A DNA stretch of 64,000 nt from Bacteroidales bacterium (GCA_016928075.1 JAFGLJ010000027.1:209820-273819); one strand, 5' to 3'; shown: positions 1 to 9,591, numbered from the stretch's first letter. Notes: generated from the letters alone by a model not told the origin. Translations and numbers: made by a program.

Positions 1-1259
1 TCTTCAGCAGTATATTCCATTTCAGACTCATTGAACATAGCGTCCTCATCTGCGCCTCTAACATTTGTAGGGCCCTCTCCGTATTTTGTCCATGCTCTTG
101 TACCGTAAATAGCCTCACCATTGATCATCAGCCATTTTCCAATTCCCAGCAAGGCTTTTTCTGCCTCCTCTGGGATAGTACCATCCCATTTGGGGCCTAC
201 ATTCAATAGCAAGAAACCGTTTTTACTGACCCTGTCAACCAAATTGTCTATTAGGCGATTAACCGGTTTATAATTCAAACCGGGAATATAGCCCCATGCT
301 CCCTGATCATCGATTGATGTATCTGTTATCCAGTTATAATGAGTTAAGTGAGTCTGCTGACCCAGTTCCAGGTCAAAGAGGCCGACACCCGGAGGAAGAT
401 CATGATGTTTATATGATATAACCACCTCTTTCCCGAGTTTTTCAGCATTATTATAATAGTATGCCACAAAATCTTTCACATAAGATTCATTAATTCTGTC
501 AAGAGCAAAATCAAACCACACAAAATCAGGATCATATTTATCAATAACCTCAATTAGCTTACCATACCATTCCTCATGAAATTCTTTGTTTGGATATCTT
601 TCCTCTTTTTTATGTATCTGACCATACAAGCCTGAGTATTCCGGATTACTGGCATCGGTCGATTCATCCCATGTAGGAAAAAAGCCCCAGTTAGCAGCAT
701 GATGAAAAGCTGTTACAAATTTCATTCCCTGGTCTTTTATAGCTTCCTCAAGTTCTCCCACAACATCTCTTTTGGGTCCCATTCGGGCTGCATTCCATTC
801 TGAATATTTTGTATCCCACATTGCAAAACCATCATGATGTTCAGCCACAGGTCCTGCAAATTTGGCACCCGACTTTTTAAAAAGTTCTGCCCATTTCTCA
901 GCATCAAATTTTTCGGCAGTAAACTTTGGAATCAGGTCTTTATATCCAAAATCCTTGGTTATCTTGCCATATTTCTCATAAAAATCCTGGGCATCTTTGC
1001 TTTCAGGATTCAAATAAGCATTATGGCTGTTCCAGGTGGCATTATTTCTTGTCGCGGAATAACAATAAATACCCCAGTGTGTATATATCCCGAACTTACC
1101 ATCTTTTAGCCATTCAGGAATATCATGTTTTGACAGTGATTGCCAGTCCGTAGTATAGGCAGTTTTTTCAGAGATCACTGCATCTTCATTACTACAGCCT
1201 GTGAAGAAAAAGCTCAGAATGAGAATTAATAAAGATAAAACATAAGTCAGTTGTTTCAT
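1..1259 (-). CDS. GH29 alpha-L-fucosidase, lipoprotein (partial, C-terminus off the left edge)
   Basis: Translating the complement from the ATG at 1259-1257 gives an open frame to the left edge (419 codons visible, no stop). The N-terminus is a lipoprotein signal ending in FFFTGC, so the enzyme is probably anchored in the periplasm or at the surface. The GH29 landmarks follow in order: GKFGIYTHWGIY near residue 50, the AEHHDGFAMW substrate-binding stretch, FHHAANWGFFPTW, and VWFD, whose Asp at about residue 250 is the expected retaining nucleophile. Further on, FLLLNVGP and a WLMINGEAIYGTRAW segment are typical of the end of the GH29 barrel. It would release terminal alpha-L-fucose. It is divergent from ppdK across 332 bp. 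Family assignment is firm; linkage specificity cannot be read from sequence. Confidence 0.93.
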   Translation of the reverse strand, partial: MKQLTYVLSLLILILSFFFTGCSNEDAVISEKTAYTTDWQSLSKHDIPEWLKDGKFGIYTHWGIYCYSATRNNATWNSHNAYLNPESKDAQDFYEKYGKITKDFGYKDLIPKFTAEKFDAEKWAELFKKSGAKFAGPVAEHHDGFAMWDTKYSEWNAARMGPKRDVVGELEEAIKDQGMKFVTAFHHAANWGFFPTWDESTDASNPEYSGLYGQIHKKEERYPNKEFHEEWYGKLIEVIDKYDPDFVWFDFALDRINESYVKDFVAYYYNNAEKLGKEVVISYKHHDLPPGVGLFDLELGQQTHLTHYNWITDTSIDDQGAWGYIPGLNYKPVNRLIDNLVDRVSKNGFLLLNVGPKWDGTIPEEAEKALLGIGKWLMINGEAIYGTRAWTKYGEGPTNVRGADEDAMFNESEMEYTAE

Positions 1260-1543
1260 AACCATATAATTAATAAGTTTCAGGTAACAGATTATATAAA
1301 ATAACAATTTTCAGAAGATATAATAGCACGCCAAATATTTATTATCATCCCTAAATTAATTCATTTTTATTTTATAAGAAAATGCATTTTACAGATAATA
1401 ATCAATCACTAAAAAAATAGTTTTTAAATCAGGAAAATTTTTCTCATATATATCTTAAAAGACCGAAACAAAAGACAAGAAACAATCAAGTGTTTTTAAG
1501 AAGTAAAAAAGACATTTGAATCGTACAATAGTAATATTTTTTG

Positions 1544-1551
1544 TAAATTTG
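1544..1551 (+). promoter_or_regulatory. Bacteroidota -7 promoter box for ppdK
   Basis: TAAATTTG matches the Bacteroidota sigma-70 -7 consensus TAnnTTTG and lies 40 bp upstream of the ppdK ATG. A TTTG at 1515-1518 could be the -33 element, although its 25-bp spacing is longer than the usual 19-21. The rest of the 1260-1591 gap is AT-rich, and I see no gene or clear opposite-strand promoter in it. Confidence 0.5.
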
Positions 1552-1591
1552 CGACTTAAAATTTTTTAAGGGACCTATAAAAATATAATCT

Positions 1592-4300
1592 ATGGCTAAG
1601 GTAAAAAGAGTATACACATTTGGAGATAAAAAAGCTGAAGGTAATGCAAGTATGAAAAACCTGCTAGGTGGCAAGGGAGCCAACCTTGCTGAAATGAACC
1701 TGATAGGTGTACCTGTACCCCCGGGTTTTACAATAACAACAGATGTTTGTACAGAGTATAATGAGCTTGGCAGGGAAAAGGTTGTTGAATTGATCAAAGA
1801 AGAAGTTGAGGATGCAATAGGGAATATTGAAAAGATAATGGGATCAAAATTCGGTTCCAGGGATAACCCATGCCTTGTTTCGGTGAGGTCAGGAGCCAGA
1901 GCATCCATGCCGGGAATGATGGATACGGTATTGAACCTTGGCTTGAATGATGATGCTGTTGCCGGAATCGCCGAAAAAACAGGCAATACAAGGTTCGCAT
2001 GGGATTCATACCGCAGGTTTATTCAGATGTACGGTGATGTTGTGATGGGTCTTAAGCCGGAATCTAAAGAAGATGTCGATCCTTTTGAAGAGATAATCGA
2101 GGAACTCAAGGAAGAAAGAGGAATTGAAAATGACATTGAACTTACGGTTGACGATCTTAAACTGCTGGTAAGAAAGTTTAAGAAAGCCATAAAGGACAAA
2201 ACCGGTCATGATTTTCCTACTGATCCATGGGAACAGTTATGGGGAGCAATTTATGCTGTTTTTGACAGCTGGATGAACAAGCGTGCCAAGTATTATCGCC
2301 AGATACACAATATACCTGAAGAATGGGGTACTGCCGTGAATGTACAGGCTATGGTATTTGGCAATATGGGTAATAAATCCGGTACAGGGGTGGCATTTAC
2401 CCGTGACGCTGCCACAGGAGAAAATATTTTCAATGGAGAATACCTTATAGATGCACAGGGTGAAGACGTTGTCGCAGGTATTAGAACACCACAGCAGATA
2501 ACCCATGAAGGATCGATACGCTGGGCTAAGCTGGCAGGTGTAAGTGAAGAGGATAGAGCTGCAAAATTTCCCTCCCTGGAAGAGTTGATGCCTGAAGTAT
2601 ACCAGGAATTGTTCACGATCCAGAAAAAGCTTGAAGATCATTACAGCGATATGCAGGATCTTGAATTCACCATCCAGAACGGTAAATTATGGTTATTGCA
2701 GACAAGGAATGGAAAAAGGACGGGTGCCGCGATGGTCAAAATAGCTATGGACCTGCTCAAAGAAGGAAAGATTGATGAGAAAACAGCCCTGCTACGCCAG
2801 GAACCCAATAAGCTTGATGAGTTGTTGCATCCTGTCTTCGATGAGAAAGCACTTAAAAATGCGGTTGTTATAGGTAAGGGACTGCCCGCTTCACCGGGGG
2901 CCGCCACCGGACAGATAGTGTTTTTTGCCGACGAAGCATCCCGATACCGCGATTCGATACTGGTACGTATTGAGACATCTCCCGAGGACCTCGAAGGAAT
3001 GAACATTGCCAGGGGGATACTTACCGCCCGCGGCGGAATGACATCACATGCTGCCGTGGTAGCCAGGGGAATGGGTAAATGCTGTGTTTCAGGAGCAGGA
3101 AACATCAGCATCAACTATAAAACACGTACCATGAAAGCCGGCGATAAAACCTTCAAGGAAGGTGACTGGATATCGCTCAATGGTAGCACAGGTGAGGTGT
3201 ATGAATCAAAAATTGCCACAATTGACCCACAAATGGGTGGCGATTTCGGGGAGATAATGGACCTGGCTGAAAAATACACCAGGATGGATGTAAGGACAAA
3301 TGCCGATACTCCCAAGGATGCCCGGGTTGCCAGGCAGTTCGGGGCTAAAGGAATCGGACTTACCAGGACTGAACATATGTTCTTCGAGGGCGAAAGGATT
3401 AAAGCAATGAGAGAAATGATACTGGCCGACAAAGAAGCCGACAGGCGTAAAGCCCTCGACAAACTACTGCCCTACCAGAGGGAGGACTTCGAAGGAATAC
3501 TGGAAGCAATGGAGGGATACGGCGTTACCATAAGGTTGCTCGATCCCCCGCTCCATGAATTTGTGCCTCATGAAGAAGAAAACCAGGCCGAGATGGCTAA
3601 AGAGATGGGCATCAGCCCGGAGGAAGTGAAGGCAATGGTCGACTCGCTGCACGAATTCAACCCGATGCTGGGACACCGTGGCTGCCGCCTGGGAAATACC
3701 TATCCGGAAATAACAGAAATGCAGGCCAGGGCAATTATTGAAGCCGCATGCAACCTGAAAAAGAAAGGTATTGACGCCAAACCCGAGATAATGGTTCCGC
3801 TTATTGGCACAGTAGAAGAATTTAAAATGCAGGAGCAGATAATACGCCATGTGGCTGAAGAAGTATTTAAAGAGAAAAATATAAGAGTGGATTACCTCGT
3901 AGGGACCATGATCGAAATACCACGTGCAGCACTAACTGCTGATAAAGTGGCAGAGGCAGCCGAATTCTTCTCCTTCGGCACCAATGATCTTACACAAATG
4001 ACCTTTGGCTATTCGAGGGATGACGCAGGTAAATTCCTCCCAGTATATATTAAGAAAGGATTACTCAAAGAGGATCCATTCCAGGTCCTTGACCAGGAAG
4101 GTGTTGGACAGCTGGTGCGGCTGGGAACAGAAAAAGGCCGTGCTACAAGAAAAGACCTTAAAGTGGGTATCTGCGGTGAACACGGAGGTGAACCTGGCTC
4201 GGTTGAGTTTTGCCATTCCGTAGGAATGGACTATGTAAGCTGCTCTCCTTTCAGGGTACCGATAGCCAGACTCGCTGCAGCCCAGGCAAATATCCGATAA
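1592..4300 (+). CDS. ppdK: Pyruvate, phosphate dikinase
   Basis: The 902-residue product has the normal length of bacterial PPDK, which reversibly interconverts PEP, AMP and PPi with pyruvate, ATP and Pi in the cytoplasm. The N-terminal ATP-grasp part begins with GGKGANLAEM and VPPGFTITT. The central phosphohistidine domain has GGMTSHAAVVARGMG with the swivelling His at residue 486. The C-terminal PEP/pyruvate barrel has IEIPRAALTADKVA, FSFGTNDLTQMTFGYSRDD and GICGEHGGEP with the catalytic Cys at residue 861. All key residues are present. With pckA nearby it covers the PEP-pyruvate-oxaloacetate node typical of anaerobic or facultative Bacteroidota. It is followed by a large inverted repeat. 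Confidence 0.98.
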   Translation: MAKVKRVYTFGDKKAEGNASMKNLLGGKGANLAEMNLIGVPVPPGFTITTDVCTEYNELGREKVVELIKEEVEDAIGNIEKIMGSKFGSRDNPCLVSVRSGARASMPGMMDTVLNLGLNDDAVAGIAEKTGNTRFAWDSYRRFIQMYGDVVMGLKPESKEDVDPFEEIIEELKEERGIENDIELTVDDLKLLVRKFKKAIKDKTGHDFPTDPWEQLWGAIYAVFDSWMNKRAKYYRQIHNIPEEWGTAVNVQAMVFGNMGNKSGTGVAFTRDAATGENIFNGEYLIDAQGEDVVAGIRTPQQITHEGSIRWAKLAGVSEEDRAAKFPSLEELMPEVYQELFTIQKKLEDHYSDMQDLEFTIQNGKLWLLQTRNGKRTGAAMVKIAMDLLKEGKIDEKTALLRQEPNKLDELLHPVFDEKALKNAVVIGKGLPASPGAATGQIVFFADEASRYRDSILVRIETSPEDLEGMNIARGILTARGGMTSHAAVVARGMGKCCVSGAGNISINYKTRTMKAGDKTFKEGDWISLNGSTGEVYESKIATIDPQMGGDFGEIMDLAEKYTRMDVRTNADTPKDARVARQFGAKGIGLTRTEHMFFEGERIKAMREMILADKEADRRKALDKLLPYQREDFEGILEAMEGYGVTIRLLDPPLHEFVPHEEENQAEMAKEMGISPEEVKAMVDSLHEFNPMLGHRGCRLGNTYPEITEMQARAIIEAACNLKKKGIDAKPEIMVPLIGTVEEFKMQEQIIRHVAEEVFKEKNIRVDYLVGTMIEIPRAALTADKVAEAAEFFSFGTNDLTQMTFGYSRDDAGKFLPVYIKKGLLKEDPFQVLDQEGVGQLVRLGTEKGRATRKDLKVGICGEHGGEPGSVEFCHSVGMDYVSCSPFRVPIARLAAAQANIR

Positions 4301-4307
4301 GAATATC

Positions 4308-4378
4308 GAATATCGAATATTGATTAACGAATGTCGAAGTGTGTAAAATCATAAATCGTTAATCGATATTCGATATTC
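4308..4378. terminator. Long inverted repeat between convergent ppdK and yceI-like gene
   Basis: Arms 4308-4330 and 4356-4378 are 23 nt each, complementary except at one position, around a 25-nt loop. The left arm is preceded by an extra GAATATC unit, so the element is built from tandem ATCGAAT-type steps. Reading rightwards the hairpin is followed by a T-rich run near 4386-4396, so it could terminate ppdK and, being symmetric, also act on the opposing transcript. It may alternatively be one copy of a dispersed intergenic repeat; no second copy is visible here. Confidence 0.6.
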
Positions 4379-4384
4379 ATCCTT

Positions 4385-4975
4385 CTATTTTTTTTTAAGG
4401 TAGAGTTCGTAATCAAGGCTGAAAATATCATTTATCGCCCTGTCAGCTATGTTCGCAAAGAATTTGGCCGATCCATAACGAACATCAAATAATGTTCGGT
4501 CAATTTCTATATTGCCTTTAAAAATCAAAGCCTCACCTGAAGTTGTAAGATCACTTACAAACTCCAGAGTCTTGGTTATACCTTTAATGGTGATATTTCC
4601 CGTTATCTCGATAGAACCCCCATTCTTGATTTCAGAGCCTGTTATTTCAAACCTTGCCTCCGGGTATTTTTCAACACTGAAAAAATCATCCGACTTCAGG
4701 TGATCCTCAAGCCTTTTTCTCATTCCTTCATTATCAATATCGGTATCTACAATAGTAGTCATATCGACGATTATAGTACCACCAACTGGTCTGTTGTTTT
4801 GCATTTCAAGTTCAGCTGATTTGAGTTTAATGGTTCCTCTATGTTCACCACCTATCTTTTTACCCTGCCACCAGATAACTGTTTTATCAGCGTCTGCCTT
4901 ATAGGTCTGGGCTTTCATGTTTGAAAAAGAACTTCCTAAAATTATTGCCATAATTATTAAATATGAATTTTTCAT
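4385..4975 (-). CDS. YceI family secreted lipid-binding-like protein
   Basis: The 196-residue protein starts with a Sec signal peptide (hydrophobic core IIMAIILGSSF, cleavage probably after NMKAQ). The mature part shows the YceI beta-barrel pattern: an early SxVxW-type strand (KTVIWWQGKKIGGEHRGTI), the middle VDMTTIVDTD and LKSDDFFSVEKYPEARF segment, and the late ITGNITIKGITKTLEF strand. YceI-like proteins bind isoprenoid or amphiphilic ligands in the periplasm; the ligand here is unknown. It is convergent with ppdK and divergent from pckA. Confidence 0.88.
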   Translation of the reverse strand: MKNSYLIIMAIILGSSFSNMKAQTYKADADKTVIWWQGKKIGGEHRGTIKLKSAELEMQNNRPVGGTIIVDMTTIVDTDIDNEGMRKRLEDHLKSDDFFSVEKYPEARFEITGSEIKNGGSIEITGNITIKGITKTLEFVSDLTTSGEALIFKGNIEIDRTLFDVRYGSAKFFANIADRAINDIFSLDYELYLKKK

Positions 4976-5141
4976 TTTATTTAGCTTTTAGTTTTGTTTA
5001 TATATATAGACAATTTATTAAACAAAATGTTTGCATGTCAGTATTAAATATTTCGTATTGAAAGTTTTTTCAATATTATCAATCCTATAAATTTTTACAG
5101 AATATTTGCATCGCAATAGCGAATAACATATAATTGCATCG

Positions 5142-5171
5142 TTTCAGGAGCCCAAATATTTTATACCTTTG
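5142..5171 (+). promoter_or_regulatory. Promoter of pckA
   Basis: TACCTTTG at 5164-5171 matches TAnnTTTG exactly, and TTTC at 5142-5145 is one base off the TTTG -33 element at 18-bp spacing. The -7 box lies 26 bp upstream of the pckA ATG, so the leader would be short. Confidence 0.6.
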
Positions 5172-5197
5172 ATGATTTCTAACTTAAATTTATAGTA

Positions 5198-6817
5198 ATG
5201 GTCACCAGTAAAGATCTTCTTGCCTATAATATCAAGGAGCCAAAAGAAATTATTTATAACCCTGATTATGAATATTTATTCCAGGCTGAAACCAGCCCGG
5301 ACCTGTCAGGTTTCGAGAGGGGTATAATAACCAGTACGGGTGCGGTGGCTGTTGATACAGGTATTTATACAGGAAGGTCCCCTAAGGACAAATACATTGT
5401 GCTTGATGATAAGACGAGGAATACGGTATGGTGGAAATCAGAGAAAGCACAGGTTTCAGATAATAAACCGATTAGCCAGGAAGTATGGGATCATTGTAAA
5501 AAGCTGGCTTCTGAACAGCTCACTGGTAAGAAACTATATGTTATGGATTGTTATGCAGGTGCAAGTGAGAACACAAGGCTGAAAATCAGGTTTATCATGG
5601 AAGTTGCCTGGCAGGCACATTTTGTAAAGAATATGTTTATAAGGCCTACTGAGGAGGAACTAGAATCATTTGAACCTGATTTTGTTTTCCTTGTTGCATC
5701 AAAAACCACTAATCCCAAATGGAAAGAACAGGGATTGCATTCTGAAACATTCGTGTTTTTTAACCTGACCGATAATATGGCCGTGCTTGGAGGAAGCTGG
5801 TATGGTGGGGAGCTTAAAAAAGGAATTTTCTCTGTTATGAATTACTACCTGCCGTTACAGAATATAGCTGCCATGCATTGTTCTGCAAATGTTGGCAAAA
5901 ATGATGATGTGGCTATCTTCTTCGGTCTCAGTGGTACAGGGAAAACAACTCTTTCAACGGATCCGGACAGAGCATTGATAGGTGATGACGAACATGGATG
6001 GGATGACGATGGGATATTTAATTTTGAGGGAGGTTGTTACGCAAAATGCATAAACCTGAGTAAAGAAAAGGAACCTGATATCTATAACGCTATAAGGAGA
6101 AATGCTCTTCTCGAGAACTTAGTGGTTAGGGATGATGGATCAATTGATTTTGATGATGACAGCAAAACTGAAAACACGAGGGTATCCTACCCTATTTACC
6201 ATATTAATAATATTGTAAAACCCATTTCAAAAGCAGGGCATGCCAGGACGGTAATATTTCTCACTGCAGATGCATTCGGTGTCCTACCTCCTGTGGCAAA
6301 ATTGAATAAGGGACAGACAAAGTACTATTTTATAAGTGGATACACGGCTAAGGTGGCAGGTACTGAAAGAGGAATAAAAGAACCCCAGCCATCCTTCTCG
6401 GCCTGTTTTGGTGCTGCATTCCTTTTGCTTGACCCCTGTGTTTACGCAAATGAGCTGGTGCGTAAAATGAAAATGCACGGTGCTGATGCCTGGCTGGTCA
6501 ATACGGGATGGATGGGTGGTCCTTATGGTGTCGGGAACAGGATTGACTTAAAATCTACCAGGAGGATCATAAATGTGATACTGGACGGATCAATAAATAA
6601 CAGCAAATTCCATAAAATACCCGTCTTTAACCTTGCCGTTCCGGATAAAGTGGAAGGCGTTGACAGCAGTCTCCTTGAGCCATCACGCACATGGAAGAAT
6701 CCTGACGACTGGCATAAAGCTGCCACTATCCTCGCAGAAAAATTCATACTGAATTTCAGGAAATTTGCCGTAAACGACGATCTTATCGAACTTATTAAGT
6801 ATGGACCTCAACTATAA
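5198..6817 (+). CDS. pckA: Phosphoenolpyruvate carboxykinase (ATP)
   Basis: At 539 residues this matches the ATP-dependent PEPCK family. It has [11 protein letters not shown] near residue 58 for substrate binding, the kinase-1a P-loop [14 protein letters not shown] starting at residue 243, the kinase-2 segment [24 protein letters not shown] with metal-binding acids, and TAKVAGTE and [12 protein letters not shown] further down. It interconverts oxaloacetate plus ATP with PEP and CO2; in anaerobic Bacteroidota it usually runs in the carboxylating, ATP-forming direction. Its last codons overlap the start of plsY by 17 nt. Confidence 0.98.
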   Translation: MVTSKDLLAYNIKEPKEIIYNPDYEYLFQAETSPDLSGFERGIITSTGAVAVDTGIYTGRSPKDKYIVLDDKTRNTVWWKSEKAQVSDNKPISQEVWDHCKKLASEQLTGKKLYVMDCYAGASENTRLKIRFIMEVAWQAHFVKNMFIRPTEEELESFEPDFVFLVASKTTNPKWKEQGLHSETFVFFNLTDNMAVLGGSWYGGELKKGIFSVMNYYLPLQNIAAMHCSANVGKNDDVAIFFGLSGTGKTTLSTDPDRALIGDDEHGWDDDGIFNFEGGCYAKCINLSKEKEPDIYNAIRRNALLENLVVRDDGSIDFDDDSKTENTRVSYPIYHINNIVKPISKAGHARTVIFLTADAFGVLPPVAKLNKGQTKYYFISGYTAKVAGTERGIKEPQPSFSACFGAAFLLLDPCVYANELVRKMKMHGADAWLVNTGWMGGPYGVGNRIDLKSTRRIINVILDGSINNSKFHKIPVFNLAVPDKVEGVDSSLLEPSRTWKNPDDWHKAATILAEKFILNFRKFAVNDDLIELIKYGPQL

Positions 6818-7445
6818 GATTTTCATACCGGTCTGCCTGCTTGCATATATACTGGGTTCCATTGCTACAGCCGTATGGGCGGGGAAACTGTTTCATGGCA
6901 TTGATATACGCGAACACGGGAGTGGTAATGCAGGAGCAACAAATACCATAAGGGTTCTCGGGTGGGCCACGGGAATACCGGTACTGTTAATTGATATCGG
7001 CAAAGGATGGCTGGCAGCCAGCCTGCCGTTTTTATTGCACCTGGCACCTCCCGGATCCGCTGAACTTATAAATATGCAAATAATAACAGGCATAATTGCT
7101 ATTACTGGTCATGTATTTCCTGTTTTTGCCGGCTTTAAAGGGGGTAAAGGAGTGGCAAGCACATTCGGAGTATTACTATCATTAACCCCCCTGGTAACCC
7201 TTTTATGCATGGCGGTATTTCTTGCAGTATTACTTATGACTGGATATGTATCAATTAGCTCAATCTCAGCAGGCATAGCTTTCCCGGTAATATCACTGTT
7301 ATTCTTTAAGAGCCCTTCCCTGACATTCATGGTTTTCTCAATTATAATTGCCCTGGCCCTTATTATAACCCATAAGAAAAACATAAGCAGGCTGCTTAAA
7401 GGGGAGGAAAACAGGTTTATGTGGAAGAAACGAGATTCCGGCTAA
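6801..7445 (+). CDS. plsY: Glycerol-3-phosphate acyltransferase PlsY
   Basis: A 214-residue multi-spanning membrane protein with the three PlsY motifs: [12 protein letters not shown] near residue 41, the second-loop [17 protein letters not shown] (phosphate-binding GGKG), and a final [16 protein letters not shown] tail. PlsY transfers the acyl group from acyl-phosphate to glycerol-3-phosphate in the first step of phospholipid synthesis at the inner membrane. The start ATG lies inside the pckA coding region (17-nt overlap), so translation is probably coupled; no separate promoter fits. The stop overlaps the convergent nitroreductase by 4 nt. Confidence 0.96.
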   Translation: MDLNYKIFIPVCLLAYILGSIATAVWAGKLFHGIDIREHGSGNAGATNTIRVLGWATGIPVLLIDIGKGWLAASLPFLLHLAPPGSAELINMQIITGIIAITGHVFPVFAGFKGGKGVASTFGVLLSLTPLVTLLCMAVFLAVLLMTGYVSISSISAGIAFPVISLLFFKSPSLTFMVFSIIIALALIITHKKNISRLLKGEENRFMWKKRDSG

Positions 7446-7999
7446 TACCCGTTATATGATATCACCTCCTCAGCGTTCTTGCGTCTTTTTGGCCTGTACG
7501 GATTGGAGGGATAGCCGAGTGTGATAATTAACTCAGCCCTTTTTGATTCGGGCACACCGAGCAGTTCCTTAACCTTTCTTTCATTGAACCATCCGATAAT
7601 ACATGTTCCAAGACCTTCGGCAACAGATTGTAAGCATATGTTCTCCACAGCTATACCAATATCTATCAGGGAATAATCCTTATCCTTCAATGTACCTCCT
7701 ACCCTTGATATCACTTTTCCCTTTTCCCTTACCACCACTAAAAGCACCGGGGCCTGGTCAACAAATATATTAAAGCCCAGCTCCCGGGCTGATGCAGCTA
7801 CGGCAATTTTATTTTTAAGTACAGGTTCATTGACAACAATGAACTTCCATGGCTGTGAATTGCAGGCTGAGGGAGACATGCGGCCTGCCTCAAGTATACG
7901 CTCCAGTTTATCTTTTTCAATTTCCCGGTCATAGTAGCTCCTTTCACTTTGCCTGGAAATAATCATCTCAAGCATTTCCTTTCCTGTAATATTCGCCAT
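7442..7999 (-). CDS. Nitroreductase-family FMN oxidoreductase
   Basis: The 185-residue protein has the nitroreductase fold signatures: RQSERSYYDREIEKDKLERIL at the N-terminus, AGRMSPSACNSQPWKFIVV for FMN binding around residues 38-54, a central DIGIAVENICLQSVAEGLGTC helix, and GYPSNPYRPKRRKNAEEV near the end. Such flavoproteins use NAD(P)H to reduce diverse acceptors; the natural substrate is unknown. No signal peptide is seen, so it should be cytoplasmic. It is convergent with plsY. Confidence 0.9.
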   Translation of the reverse strand: MANITGKEMLEMIISRQSERSYYDREIEKDKLERILEAGRMSPSACNSQPWKFIVVNEPVLKNKIAVAASARELGFNIFVDQAPVLLVVVREKGKVISRVGGTLKDKDYSLIDIGIAVENICLQSVAEGLGTCIIGWFNERKVKELLGVPESKRAELIITLGYPSNPYRPKRRKNAEEVISYNGY

Positions 8000-8103
8000 A
8001 TATTTATTATCTTTTATTTATATTTAAATTGTAAACCCTAAATATAGCCTTTTCAATTAATAATCTATTTTCTATAATAACTGAATTAAATAAGCCTCCA
8101 CAG

Positions 8104-9018
8104 ATGAAAACCTTTCTTTACCCAGCAATCGTTATCTCAGTATTAATTGTTACCGGCTGCAGCAAGCAACAAGGAACCGAATATAACCTATACTACCTTG
8201 GTGGACAGTCCAACATGGAAGGCTATGGTTATTGTTCAGAAATACCTGATAGCTACCTTGAGTCAATTGACGATATTCTCATTTTCCACGGCAATACTGC
8301 AGCTGACGGTGTTGAAATTGATGGGAAAGGTATATGGTCACAATTAAAACCCGGACATGGAGGGGGTTTCAGCTCCAATGGCAATCAGAATAATTATTCT
8401 GACAGGTTTGGCTGTGAGTTAAGCTTCGCTGTTAAAATGAAAGAACTCAACCCGGGATCAAAGATAGCTTTGTTAAAATATGCCAAAGGCGGGAGTTCAA
8501 TAGATGAAGAAGCAGCAGGAACTTTCGGAAGCTGGGATCCTCAGTATCTGGACGGAAAAGGAATAAACCAGTATGATCATTCCCTGGCCGCCGTTGATAA
8601 TGCTCTCAGTATTAAAGATATTGACGGCGATGGAAAAGATGACCGGCTGATACCCTCAGGAATTATCTGGATGCAGGGCGAGTCTGATGCAGCTTTCACT
8701 GAAGAAATAGCTAAAAGATATTATGATAATCTCAGCGAACTCATTAACCTGATTAGGCAGGCACTCGGTGATCCTGATTTACCTGTGGTTATTGGCAGAA
8801 TCTCAGATTCAGGGAATGATCCCTCCGGGAGAGTATGGGAATTTGGCGAGACAGTGAGAAAAGCCCAACATCAATTTGCCCAGGATGATCCAATGGCTGC
8901 AATCGTAACATCAACTGATAATTATTCATATTCAGATCCCTGGCACTATGATTCAGAGGCATATATTGATCTGGGAAATAAATTTGCCCTGGCCCTGGAT
9001 TCATTAGTCAGGAAATAA
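8104..9018 (+). CDS. SGNH-type carbohydrate acetylesterase-like lipoprotein (SASA domain)
   Basis: The 304-residue protein starts with a lipoprotein signal (IVTGC). The mature domain has the SGNH blocks of the sialate/xylan acetylesterase group (PF03629-like): YLGGQSNMEGYG with the nucleophilic Ser near residue 37, LKYAKGGSSI with the oxyanion Gly, IIWMQGESDA near residue 197, and a late SDPWHYD with the catalytic Asp-His pair. It probably removes O-acetyl groups from glycans at the cell surface or in the periplasm, which fits the sulfatase and glycosidase island that starts here. Natural substrate unknown. Confidence 0.82.
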   Translation: MKTFLYPAIVISVLIVTGCSKQQGTEYNLYYLGGQSNMEGYGYCSEIPDSYLESIDDILIFHGNTAADGVEIDGKGIWSQLKPGHGGGFSSNGNQNNYSDRFGCELSFAVKMKELNPGSKIALLKYAKGGSSIDEEAAGTFGSWDPQYLDGKGINQYDHSLAAVDNALSIKDIDGDGKDDRLIPSGIIWMQGESDAAFTEEIAKRYYDNLSELINLIRQALGDPDLPVVIGRISDSGNDPSGRVWEFGETVRKAQHQFAQDDPMAAIVTSTDNYSYSDPWHYDSEAYIDLGNKFALALDSLVRK

Positions 9019-9025
9019 TTGGCGT

Positions 9026-9155
9026 TTAATTCAATTTACCCAGTGCGTTCTTTATTCTTTTGCATCCTTCTTTTATTTCCTCATCAGATGCTGCATATGA
9101 TATTCGCAGGCAATCAGGAGACCCGAAACCTGCCTCTCTGTAAATGCAGGGAAAT
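9026..9155 (-). pseudogene. C-terminal remnant of a class I aminotransferase
   Basis: On the complement, about 37 codons ending at a TAA (9028-9026) read IYREAGFGSPDCLRISYA, then ASDEEIKEGCKRIKNALG and KLN. This is the usual ending of PLP-dependent aspartate-type aminotransferases (FRISYA followed by an amphipathic RIKxAL helix). Upstream the frame hits a stop and similarity ends, so only the tail survives. It abuts a sulfatase tail on the other strand. A plus-strand ORF drawn over this stretch (9019-9270) is unlikely to be a gene. Confidence 0.6.
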
Positions 9156-9160
9156 AGTTA

Positions 9161-9552
9161 TAAGAGTATCATTGAAGGTAAAAAAGAAAAAAACTGGAGA
9201 AAGGCAACCTACTATAGGTAGTGGATGCATATGGCTCATTACCTTGGTATTCCGGCGCATTTTGGGATAAGAACAGAGTGGTACATGCTTATTTTCTTTT
9301 ATGGTGTCGATTCCGAACTACTCCACGAACCGATTGCTGGGGATCGCAGGCTATTATTAAAACTCTAGCAGGATGGGAGTTCTATGATCTGCTTTAGATC
9401 CAAATGAGATGCAAAACCTATACTCAGGCCCGGTTTACGCAGAGGTAATTGAAGATCTAAAAATCGAGCTTAAATCAGTTAGAGAAGAGCTTACTGAAAC
9501 TGATGAAAGATATCCACATATTCAAGAAATTATCGATAAGTACTGGAAGTAG
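9161..9552 (+). pseudogene. Decayed C-terminal fragment of an S1 sulfatase
   Basis: The stretch matches the C-terminal ~130 codons of the intact sulfatase at 18920-20503. EGKKEKNWRKATYYR, then WMHMAHYLGIPAHFGIRTE and LIFFYGVDSE, are followed after frame changes by GWEFYDL and then DPNEMQNLYSGPVYAEVIE and ETDERYPHIQEIID. At the position of a Tyr codon in the intact copy there is a TAG, and at least two frame changes follow near 9340 and 9395. No N-terminal sulfatase domain or CxPxR site precedes it, so it is a dead fragment of a paralogue. Confidence 0.85.
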
Positions 9553-9591
9553 TTATAAAAACTCATATAAAAGTTTTTAATTCCAAGACTA

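Noticed and set aside
2237..2641. Minus-strand ORFs inside ppdK
   Set aside because: Antisense shadows of a highly conserved gene; no independent evidence.
9019..9270. An 83-codon plus-strand ORF after the acetylesterase gene
   Set aside because: The same bases on the complement read as an aminotransferase C-terminus, and the ORF runs through the join into the sulfatase remnant; no signal or domain supports it.
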